Of a DNA stretch of 64,000 nucleotides, positions 1 through 11,900 are shown in pieces. The notes under the pieces were generated by a model that was not told where the DNA came from, did not search any database, and worked only from the letters and a program-made list of their open reading frames with translations. The stretch is from positions 28,176,196 to 28,240,195 of the forward strand of contig NC_054873.1 of assembly GCF_018320785.1 (NCBI RefSeq), given 5' to 3'. Both the position numbers and the translations under genes were made by a program. Position 1 is the stretch's first letter. Each line of letters starts with the position of its first letter. The stretch comes from Cheilinus undulatus (Eukaryota > Chordata > Actinopteri > Labriformes > Labridae).

Positions 1-238
1 AAACACTGCTTTATTTACTTAGAAATGTGTATGGGTTAGGCACAAGCTCACCAAAACATGCCTTGCAGGACAAGATTGAGCTAAATGTGTTAACAGAGCT
101 CAATATGTGGGCATAAATCAATGAGGAAATATCCTCTTCACTGTCACTGATGATGAAACAGGAATAGAGCAGATTATAAATCAAGTTTTCTTTCATTACA
201 GAGTGTAGTAAAATATACTGTCTCTCGTGTGTTTCCAG
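1..238 (+). other. mapk8ip2 intron 1 (3' part)
   Basis: This AT-rich sequence precedes the gtttccag acceptor. The gene's first coding exon must lie to the left of the window. I see nothing else in it. Confidence 0.8.
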
Positions 239-344
239 GCCAGCCCACGACATCAGCCTGGAGGAGTTTGATGATGAAGATCTTTCTGAAATCACAGATG
301 ACTGTGGGATTGGACTCAACTACGACTCAGACCCGTATGAGAAG
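239..344 (+). CDS. mapk8ip2: mapk8ip2 second coding exon
   Basis: The exon follows a gtttccag acceptor and ends GAGAAG before gtggga. It reads [18 protein letters not shown] and then [17 protein letters not shown], which is the invariant N-terminal acidic block of JIP1 and JIP2. It enters in phase 2 (one base completes a codon) and leaves in phase 0. Confidence 0.95.
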
Positions 345-2900
345 GTGGGACTCTTTTTTAAAAATGTAATTTGTGCCGCATGGTTCAGATATGACATAAC
401 ACAGACCTACATTAGTATGTCTGCATGCATAATAGGTGGCTTTACATCTGTCTAACATGTTTTTATGTTCTTAACTGTCTTTATTGTATAAAATCTAATG
501 TCATTTTATGTTTTCTAGAAAAATTTTATTAGTGCATGGACACAAACGGTGCCTATAAAAAGTATTCACCCCCTTTGGATGCTTTTCACTTGTGTTGTTT
601 CTATAAATTAATCATAATTTGGCTTTAAGAAAAAAACATCTTCAATGTCAAAATGAATACAGATTTCTACAAAGTAATGTCAATTAAACAATATGTAAGG
701 TAAAGTTTGTGTTTGCATTAAAATTCACCTCCTTTAAAGTGACTGCTCTAATTCAACAGAGGTCCAGCCAGCTGGTGCTAGTAGTCTCACAGTTAGTGAA
801 ATGGGGATCACATGAGTGCAATGAATGTGTCTCAAGTGATCGTAGTATAAGGACACCTGTGTCTGGAAGGTCCAGTCACTGGTTAATCAACATTCCTGTC
901 TACCATTACACCATGAGGAAAAAAAGAACACTCCATGCAACTCAGAGGACATCATTGAAAAGTATAAAGTCAGGGGATGATACAAAAAAATTCTCAAGGC
1001 ACTGAACATCCCCGAAGTTATATTAAATCAATCACTGAAAAAACAGAAGGAATATGGCATGTGTAAATCTGCCTAGAGCCAAAGAAGACTAGTGAGAGAG
1101 AGGCCGGCAAGACACCTATGATTACTATGAAGGAGTTGCAAGAATCAGCAGCTGAGACGTGAGGGACTCTACATACAACAACTGTTCTTTACCAGTCAAA
1201 GCTTTATGGGAGAGTGGCCACTGTTATAGAAGAGTTACATTAAATCTTGATAAGGTTTCACCAAAAGGCAAGCGGGTGACTCCATGGTCAAGTGGAAGAA
1301 AGTTCTTTGGTCTGATGAGAGCAAAATGGGGATTTTTGCCATCAGACAAGATGCTATGCACATCACCACAAACACACACTTTGAAGCACAGTGGTGGCAG
1401 CATCATACTGTGGTGATGCTTCTTGGCAGCCAGCCCTGGAAGGCTTGTAAAGGTAGAGTGTAAAATGATTGCAACAAAATATAGGGAAATCCTGGAGGAC
1501 AATCTTATTCAGTCTGCAGGTGAACTAAAGCCTGGGAGACTCATTTTCCAGTAAGACAATGACCTGAAGCATACAGCGAAAGCTACACAGAAAAAGTTTA
1601 AAGACAACAAGCTGAATGTTCTGGAGCGGCCAAAGTAAAGCCCCGCAGTCCAATAGAGAATTTGTGGCTGGACTTGAAAATGGATGTGCACCTCTGATCC
1701 CTGTGCAGCCTGACAGAGCCAGAGCAGTTTTGCAAAGAATGGAGTAAAATTGCAGTGTCTCGATGTGCAATCCTGATGAGATCTATTCACATAGACTCGA
1801 TGCTGTGATTACAATCAAAGGTGCATCTACCAAATACTGACTTGAAGGGGGTGAGTGTTTATGTAGTCACTTATTTTACATTGCATAGTTTTATTTAATT
1901 GGCATTACTTTGCAGAAATCTGTTTTCACTTTGACATTAACGAAGTCTTTTGTAATTTTTTGTGAAAAAAAATTAAATTGACCATGACTGATTAATAAAT
2001 CAATAAAATGGTAAAACCCCAAAGGGATAAATACTTCTAGGCACTGTAGATCATTTGTTTGTTGATGCTGCTTCACATTAGCTCCAGGTGCATATCTGTC
2101 AGAGTTTGTTAACAGCCTGCTAGGTTACACAAACAAAAAATGCAAAGCACAGTGATAAGAGCAAAAAAATGTGACTTCCAACAAGCTATAGTGAGGACAA
2201 GATGAAAGGTGTGAAGCATTGAAGGTGACAGAAAGACAGAAAGGTAGAGAGTGACCTGGTTTGTGTTGCTGTTTTATGTTGCGAATTGCTCATTTGCATA
2301 CAACACTCTTATATAAGCCCCTTTGTGGCTTACCAGCATTGCATTGATAACCATAAGCCTTCCATTTCTTTTTTTACAATAATGGAGACAAAATGAGAAA
2401 CATGCATGTCTTTGAAGGACTTTGATGATCACACAGATCTATTTCATACATACTGCATACCAGCACACATGCATTAAACTGCACGACACATAGAGGAATA
2501 CTAATTAGCACTTCCACTAAGCAGTCCTTTCAAGTGCTATGCAAATAATTGAGTCACCCACCATATTATTCCACATGTCTGAGGAGCATAGACCTTAATT
2601 ACACAATTTCCACAACTATTATCTCATATCATCTCTCTCTTCCTGTCTCTGCTTCTGTACATTCTCTGGGGTATAAATGTTTTATGCTGGTGGCGTGGAG
2701 CCACGGCTGCAGCAGAGGGTGGGTGACCCAGTGCAGTTTGCTGCTATGCAGAGACAACCTCCCTCCCCTCCTCCCTCTTCCCTCCCTCCCACCCATGTGT
2801 CTCCCTTCCTTCCCTGCTATGCAGAGTGTTGCTCGGAGACGAAGCTCCCATTCCCTCCTTCATTTTTCTCTGCCTCCTGCTTATAGCTTTCCCTCTGTCA

Positions 2901-2939
<39 letters not shown>

Positions 2940-5900
2940 CTGCTGAGGTGACTGGTAGAGGGGATTTTGTTCAGGGATGCCTGCATCAGAGGGTTAAGCT
3001 CTTGCTGGAAATCTGTGCTTGATATTTTTGCCTCCTCTGCTTTAATCCTACAACAAAACACATTATGGATAGCAGGCAAAGCCCCTCTCTAACAAGGCTG
3101 TTCTACGTAGCATGTGAAGAAGCCTCCAGAGGGAGAGCGGTGATACAGTAGTGAACCAAGCATCAATGCCATGTCTTCTTTCTCCCACACATACACACAA
3201 ACATCAGACACACATCAGCAGCGGCCCTGACTGCTCTCTTCACAAACAAACAGTCCAGTGCAGGGATAGTGTCGGTGCTTGTTAGGGTTCATCATTGCCA
3301 AGAGGAAGTGATCTTGCTGACATGGTGAGGGAGAGGACACACGCCTGGTTGCCCTCTGAGAGTGTGTGTACGTTTAAATAGCAGAGACAGAAAAGCGAGA
3401 CGCACAATTTCATGCACAGTGTCTTTCACATGGTGTATGATTTTGCCTGCATCAGTAGGACGGGTGACGCTCTGTCAACTCTTCATCATCAGCAGTCCAT
3501 CACACTGTGAGATGTGCTGATGAAGAAATGGGCTTTTGGTTATTATGTCAGAATGAATCTGTCATGTTGGGCCGCAGGTCTTTGATGTTTAAAGAGGAAC
3601 AGCCAATCTAAACAGTGAGATTATCCTCTGGCCCCAATCCCCAGCTCTGATTAATTCCAATTGGTTATGGGGTTCAGGTCTTAATCTGCATAACCATTTA
3701 GATCAGTACCCAGCCTGAGCCCACACAAGCATGTGAACAAAACAATCAGACAGAGGATGCTTTGGGGTAGATAAATTTATCATCTGTGTATAAAGGCAGC
3801 CAGTTGAAGGCCACTCACTTATGTTGTATTTTTTTTTAGCTCTGAGGGAAAAGAGGTTGCTGGCCAAGTGCTCCAGCTGTTCTTTCTTATTATCTGCAAA
3901 AGCCACCAGGGGTTTACTCATGACAGTATGTTTTCAACCATGTGATTTGTTTTTCTCTCCTTGACCTTTATTTTTTCTGACCCAGAAAATCACCAAAAAG
4001 GAGAGAGCCCTTCTCTCTCTTTTTTTATCCCTGGTTCATTCCAATCTTTCCACACTGCCAGCTACTTTTTGCTCCATCTCTTCCCAGATTCTTCACTTCC
4101 TGTCTCTTTAACATCCATCTCTACCTCTCTAGAGCCCCGAATGAACACCATGAGGGCATGCATAATTCAGTGTGTGACAGAGCAACAGCGTTGGTGTGGC
4201 TCAGCTGCGGTGCTACACTGAGTTTTAAAATTCAGAAATTAGAAGTTAGGCTTGGAGATGGAGGCCATCGCTCACTGGGTGGTCTCTTTTATGTTTGGCT
4301 GTTAAACATCTGTCATGAATTCCTGCACAAAATTCATCCAGATTACATGCTGTATTTTGTAAATGAGCTTTAACAGGGCACATGCAACCATAAATCAAAA
4401 TATCTTTACTGTTGTTTCATATCTACAAAACAGATGTAAAGAAAATGTACAATGTCTGAAACAATTTCTATTTCTATAGCATTTCCCTAGTAATTATGGA
4501 GGCTAAGTTTTAACAGTATAAAATTAAGATGATATAATAGCAGTATTACCTGAGTGACTGAGAGACTGATGCTGCACAAAAAGCTTATATAAAGCCTTAA
4601 TATGCATCACTGATCATATAGTCAGGAATTAAGGCCACAAAAAAGACCTACTCCTTTAGTCATGACCAGTCAGATTACCTCCTGCACATTGTAGAATTTA
4701 GCAGCGTAGCAGTCATGGTGAATCAACAGTTATACATTTGTTTCTTTCATTTTTGTTACCACCAAGGACCTGCCCTCTCCTGTTAGTGCATCACTTAATT
4801 CTCAGCCTCCTTTTCTTTCTGACATTAATGAGTCTCTGGTGTCCACTTCATCTGCAAATCCATGCAGCCAAAGTTTGCTCAGATTTTCTAATCCATTCTG
4901 TGCTTTTCTTGCTCATCTGGTGATCTCAGTAAGCGAGATGGCCCCTAAAGACATCTCTCTCCACACTGCTTAGGTCTTTGCTGTGTATTGGAGTTGCTAT
5001 CTCACTTTGTTCTGATGTGAAGCGGCAGTATTAGGATTTGTAGATTTAACTGTGCAGGGCAAGCCTGTGGTCTGCTGATATGAGCAAGCTGGTCTGCCTT
5101 CATTTTTTCTTTTCTTTCAGTTAAATAAATGCATCTACAGACAGATAAGACATTGTCTTATCAAGCCGCTGTTACTCAGAAATCAAATGGAGTTTGTATT
5201 ATTTAACACTTATTTACATTAGTGGTGAAACACAACGGAAAATGTGCAACATACTAACAAATGGTGATGTTGATCTACTATGATTATCCCAGTCTGACAT
5301 GGGTCAGTGATAACCCACAACACTGATGTCTCTTCAGGACAGTCTGGCTGCAGACTGTAAAACCTGCAGTCATAAACCTGACCTGCAAAAGCTGATTTAA
5401 AAAAGTTTAATAAAGCCAAGTAAACAGTCTACTTACAGGAAAAAGGTTCATCCTCTATGAAGACATTCTAATTTAGCCAGCGTAGCAAACATAGCTAAAG
5501 CCAAGACCCCCAGCAGTTCATTCAATAAATACTGACAATACCGATTTCAAATATAGAGTCTGTAATACTGCATAAGGTGCCTGAAAGCATCCAACATCAT
5601 AAAAGTTCATACAATAAATTCTAAGAAAAGCACTGAATATGCATGCAAAAATGACATTACAGATTACCAGCAAGACAACCTACCACAAGGAGTGCCCACA
5701 TGCAAACAGGTGCCAGGGAGATACAGCACTTATGAATACACAGACTAGGGAACATTTGGGACTGTAGCCTGAAATGTTCCCTAGGCTGTTATCTGCGTAG
5801 CTATATTAGCTTTAGCTATATTTTCTAAAGCTCACATTGCTAATGAAAAATTAGCTACACTGGCTTACATAGTAACTTTTATTCTATATGTTAGTCATGT

Positions 5901-8900
5901 AAGTTAGCTTTGCTTAAGCTAATGAAGCTAAAGCGAACCAACGTTCGTGTGACTACTTTTAAAATGGGTCAATACATAATTTAATCCCAGATTGGACCTC
6001 TGATCTTTTTCTCTGTTGTATTTATGAATTGTTGCTTAGTCTGTAATTTTTGCAATGTGATTTTTTCTTGAATGTAACTGCCATACTTTGTTTATGACTA
6101 AAGTTGGATTTTAAAAAAACTAAAACTGTGAACTGTAGATCTTTTTTGTTGCAATGTCAGATTTTTCAAAAAAATCATTTTACCAAAATATGGCTTCCCT
6201 GATAAAATTGTAAATTTTTTCATACCAGTGCTATTTTTTGGTGCAATGTCAGATTTGAAAACATCCCAGTTCTTCCTATGACCAACAAAAGGTCCTGCCA
6301 CTACCCTTTTTTGAAATAATACATTTTTGATAATTTTCAGTTTAATCCCTTTTGTAAAAAATGTTTTACAATCAGTATTGTACTTTTACTTAAACTTTCT
6401 TCTATCAGTCACTGTCCTCTTCCAAGTTATGACACAAAGCTTCTCAGTGTGTGTCTTGGGGACAGAAATTTCACACCTTTGACACAGACATTGAGAAATG
6501 TGTGCTGCTGCATACAGGTATATGCATGCACGCTCATGTGCTTGAATGGCTTGTATGCGCATGTGCATATGTGTTTGTATGCATGATTATGTGCCACTAA
6601 AGCTTTTAGAAATATAAATTGAAAATCACCTTCCCTAACTTTTCTTTCAAAGGAGATGAAAAATTTAGTTCAAGTCAGTCTCCAAATTTTGCTCAAAGGG
6701 ACACACAGATCACAGTCACTCACAGCTAAAAGTAACTAGTCAGTCACTACAGGTTTCATTACTTTTGCATTACTCCTTGTCACCTGAGATCTGGAGTTAA
6801 TTGCCGGGGAAAAGTACAATGCTAATCTTTTCATAGCATTGTTCTTTTCATACATAATCCCAAATTAGTGTAATTTGATGTTATGGCACTATTTGATGCA
6901 GTAAAAAGCGGTAGGATATGTGAGTGATGTGGGACAAAAAAAGTCAAAAAAGATAGTTGCAGCCTCCTGATAATTCAGCAGAACACTACATTTAGGACAA
7001 CTCCTTATTCTTATAAGGACGACATAAACAAGATTTCTCCTTTCTACTTTTTTATACAAAAAAGGTGACAGTGAAGTTGTGAAACCATACCAAACCATCA
7101 TCTCACAGAAAAATATGCCACGAGCAAAGCCACAGCAGGCAACATTTATTCCACCATATCTGCGGCCACAAGCCTATTTGTTCATGATTTGTAATGACCT
7201 GTTGCTGTTGTTGAAAATTGAGCTTTGACTTCTTGGTAGGTGTTGGCATCATGCAGTTATGTAGGGCCTCTCTCAGACTCTAGGGGTCTTTAGCTTCTAG
7301 CTATGTGTTAGTATTACACCACCTCATCACATTCTTGTCCTTTAGTGCAACAAATCCAAAGTAGTGTGCATATCTCCACACATCTGTGAGTAGTTGGAGG
7401 ATTTGCTATTGTTGTTCCAATTATAATACCAGTATCGGAAATATGTCCAATACTGCAGAAAATGTGGCTATTGGTATCGGTAAGTACATGTGTTTACGCA
7501 CAGATCCAATACCGGCGTTGTCATTTATGAAAAGAAGTGACACAGGTTATTAAAAGTTTCATAACTTTTGAACCTGAAATCTAAATCTCATACTTTTTTC
7601 ACTTGAAGCCTATCATTGAACTGTTCCAATTACTATCCCGTTACTATCCCTTAGAAATTTTGGCAAATGTATTAAAAACAAAAAAACCTGAAATTTCACA
7701 TTAACAAAAGTATTCAGACCCCTTGCAAACACACTTGAACTTAAGCTCAGGCCTCCCATTTCTCTTGATATTTGCTGAGATGTTTCTACACCTTGATTGG
7801 AGTCCACCTGTAAAGTTGATCAATGATTGGATATAGTCTGAAAAGCAACACTCCTCTCTATAGAAGGCCTCACAGCTTATAATGCACATCAGAGCAAAAA
7901 CCAATCTGTGAGGTCAAGGGAACTGTCACTCAGAGACAGGGTTGTTGCAGGGCACAGATCTGGGGAAGGTTACAAAAAACATTCTGTTGCACTGAAGGTC
8001 CCCAAAAGTACAGTGGCCTTCATAATAATTGAATAATATAAGTTCAGCACAATCAGGACTCGTAGAAGAGCTGATCAAGGGAGATGGGCCTTAGTAAGAG
8101 ATGTGACCACTAACCTGATGGTCTGTTTGACTGAGCTCTGGAGATCCTGTGTGGAGATGGGGCAAAGTTCCAGAAGGACAGCCATCACTGTATTTACATT
8201 TATGTACTTAAAGGTACAGTATGTAAAATTGGGACTATCAACATCTAACAGTCAATTCTGGAGTGTGATGATCATTTCTCTGGTGATAACTGTGGGAACC
8301 AGTGAAGTTTAAAAATCAACACATGCTTAGCTGTTATTTGGTTCCTTCTGTGGTGCCATAGAAACAGGCAAAATGCAAAAATCCAAGATGGCAGCATCCT
8401 TGGAGGGGACCCTCCCTATGTATGAATAAAAGGCTTATTCTGAGTTAATTTAAAACATAAATTTAAAAAATGTGTTATCAGATGTCAACACTAATTTAGA
8501 TCAATCTACTTATAAATGTTGTGTTTCATTTTAACCAAGCTTGTTTTGCTTAATGCTACTAGGCTAAATATTACACACTGCACCTTTAAAAAAAATGATT
8601 TTCAATATTCATATAACTTTACCAATGCTTTTATGACTTAAGGAATATTGCATTACCTTTCCCCTAAACTGATTGTCATTGACTACAGTTGTGCTCTTGA
8701 ATGCTGAGGTATAGAAGGGTTAAACTCATTCACAACGCCTTCTCTGCAGACAGGAGAGCCTGCTTTTGTAAGCCTGCTGGGTGACAAAGGAGGGACAGTC
8801 ACTAGCCTAGATGGGATGTCCTTGGGAGCTAGAAACCATGGGGATCGATCCTCACCAACACTCAGTTCTCTTTTTTTTCTGTAAGCCTGCATAACTGTCT

Positions 8901-11900
8901 GCCAGGTGGAGTCTCCTGACACTGCAGATTATTCGCCCAGACAGAGGTGGCATTTTCACTACATGGCTGATGGATCTCTGGGTTTTTACACTGTCAGGGA
9001 CTCAAGGGTCACATACACACAGTGATGGATTGTAATGGGTCAGCGCTAGGAAACAGCAGTCTGACATCAGATTAAAAACTGAATATGTGTTAGTGATTGA
9101 TGAAAATATTTCTAATCAGACACTAAACCACGACTGTGCTAAATCAAAGAAAGCAAATATGTTGATAGGAAAACTATACATATTCATGTGTTTTCTCTGG
9201 GTAAAAGATTGACTGTGATGTTTGTGGCATAAAGTGGATGCAGCAGCCGTCAGCAGAATGGTGTGCAGTGGATGGGTGAGGGAGGGAGCCTCCATTAAAA
9301 TGCCTGCACAGAGAGGCAGAGAAACTGCTGCGCTGTTCAAACTGCAAACCTGATAAATTCTCCATTGTGCTTGCGCTGGCCGATTCAAAATGGGGCAGAG
9401 ATGACCACTGATAGTAATTGTATCATCATGGCAAGGAAAAAGCTTTTCACTTATTATGTCTACCCTGTTAGGTTAAGCAAATGTGAGAGACCTTGTAAGC
9501 TTTTAAAAATACTCTATAACATGATTAATCAGTGTAGTTTAAATACATTACATTACAAATTCTACATCACAGCTCTGGTCACTGTTGCCTTGTCCCAGAC
9601 AGTGCAATTGTCTTGTCCTTGTTAAGCAAACAGTGCTGCAACACAAAGATGCTTTGGAGGCATGGCCAACAAGGCCTCTATATAATTTATTGCACTGCTT
9701 TCCAGTAAACCAGCTGAAACCTGAGAGATGTCTGATTCACCGCCCTCAAGATTACGCCATTGTTCTGCCCGCTGCAGGGTTTATGCTGGGTGACTTTGTA
9801 TTAAGGTGCTTAATTATTTCCACCTTTCCACCTTTATCTTTTCACAAGAGGGTGGAAATGCTGCTAATGCTAGAGGCAGCACTTCGCTTTTCCAATACAC
9901 AAAAAAACATTAATGCGTCCGTGGGTGCGCACACACAAACAGAGGACAGACGGCTGCAAAAAGAACATATCAGCACAATGTAGTGTGGCTGTTTATCTGC
10001 ACTCGGTTAGGTTGTTGCATCCACTTTGATGTGTGTGTTTTATCAATGCCTTCTGCGTAATCAAAGAACATTGTGTTGCATGCTGTCCATCTGTGCTCTC
10101 CCAGTACTCTTCATCAACCAGACAGATCTGTTCTTGGCAATGAAAAATAAAGCAGCAGACAATAAATAAAAGGGAGCAGTTTTGACTGGGCTGGCTTGTG
10201 AGATAATAATTTCCCCTTTGCTGTTTAGCTATGGCATGGCATTCTTTGTTTTATTCTCTGTACCCCATTAAAACCTTCTCTCTGTCTCTCTCTGGCCTCA
10301 GGACTCCCTCATCCTGGAGAAGAATGACATGCACCACCCAGTCTGCTCCTTCCAAGATGACTTCCAAGAGTTTGAAATGATTGACGATGAAGATGAGGAT
10401 GATGATGAGGAAGAGGATGAAGATGAAGAGGTTGACCCCGATGCCCCTCCATCACCCTCTGCATCCCCTCCTCCCTCCCCGACTCTTGGTACTCTGAAGA
10501 GCAGACCCACCACCCTGAACCTCACCACTGCTGTGTCTCAGGTTGGCAGGTCCAGTCACTAATGGTAGTTTTTGTTCTTTTAAACAGAACTGTACCTTTT
10601 GTTAATGTCTCCCTTTGACCTATCTCTCTAGGATTCACTGAACAACAACAGCAGTCTGTCTCCAAAGAAAGGAAGCTGGCAGGACTCTTTACATAATCCA
10701 GTATCGCAGGGTAGGCCCATCATCAACAATCTGCAATAAATCACAATACAGACTATGGCTTTATTTTCAAATCCCCTTTAAGTCAATAATGCAATTTCTC
10801 AGATGACTTTGTACATTTAAGTAGATTTAAGTAGATTATAAAAGAGAATCACAGGGACTATTAATTTGTATTTTGTAACAACCATATAGTTGTGATTAAA
10901 AAAAAAAAAACATCTTGCAGCAAACCCAAATCCAGTCCCATTTATTTATTAAGAGCATCATTTAAGAGTAACAAAAGGTCAACCAAAGTGCTGCACTATG
11001 CAAAATAAAGACAAAAAAAAAAACACTTCATTGCTAGGCCAATGCAAAAAAAACGACAGGAAATAAAAGAATGTGTATGAAAAAGAACGGTGTCAAAAGC
11101 CTTCTCTTGGGCAGAGCCAAAGGTCAGGAAATAAGAGTTCATTTTAGGTGTGATTTCAAAAGAGGCAGTGTTGGGGAAGGCCCAACGTGATGCAGAATGA
11201 TCCAGAGTTTTGGTTACTGAAAGGCTTGAGCCTAAGATCAACTAAGATCTCAGGACAGTGAGATGCAACTGATCAGCAGATCTAAGTGTCCTTGATAAAA
11301 TGTGGGGTTTTAAAAGATCAAAGAGATAAGAAGGAGCCATGGGTAAAATGCTCATGTTTAACTAAAGGGTCGCTGCATTCTGAACAAGCAGTAAATGATA
11401 AAGAGAAGCTTGGCTAGCACCAAAGTAAATCGCATTACGATAATCAAGACATACTGTAATTAAGGTATTCAAAACCTTCCCAAATTCTGTCAAAGATAAA
11501 AATGTCTTATCTTTAGATAAAAGCTCTGAAATAATACAATACAAAACTTAAGTATAATATCACACATCGTGTCTTACCACAAGACATGACATGGTACAGG
11601 TACAACAATGCAACACCTTACAACTTGTCACAACACAACACAGGAGCCATGACATGACACACTGTGACATAATAAAACATGATTTGACATAATTTGATAC
11701 TGAACAGCAAAAATTCAATACAATACCACACAAGTCTCAACACAAAAAGAAATGGACAAATTGATATGATGTAACACTATAAACTATGATGACACACATT
11801 AGGATAGGATAGGATAGGATAGGATAGGATAGGATAGGATAGGAAGGACTGGATACAATGATACAGTAAGATGTGATACGTATGAGATGATATGACACGA

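Larger units (their letters stand above)
345..10301 (+). other. mapk8ip2 intron 2, about 10 kb
   Basis: This large intron contains a Tc1-like relic (546-2048), a CT microsatellite (2904-2936), a second Tc1-like fragment (about 7655-8195) and a TTAA-flanked element (8212-8585). The sequence 3560-3710 is unique and moderately GC-balanced with TAAT and ATTGG motifs, and may be regulatory. Short open frames here, including the 157-codon one at 2549-3022, look like noncoding or microsatellite translation. Confidence 0.85.

Noticed and set aside
2549..3022. 157-codon plus-strand frame
   Set aside because: It crosses a CT microsatellite and a pyrimidine-rich stretch, has no family resemblance, and lies in a mapk8ip2 intron.
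10298..10528. Minus-strand frame with a polyserine run opposite the mapk8ip2 JBD exon
   Set aside because: It is the antisense reading of the polyacidic GAT/GAG codons of a well-supported exon.
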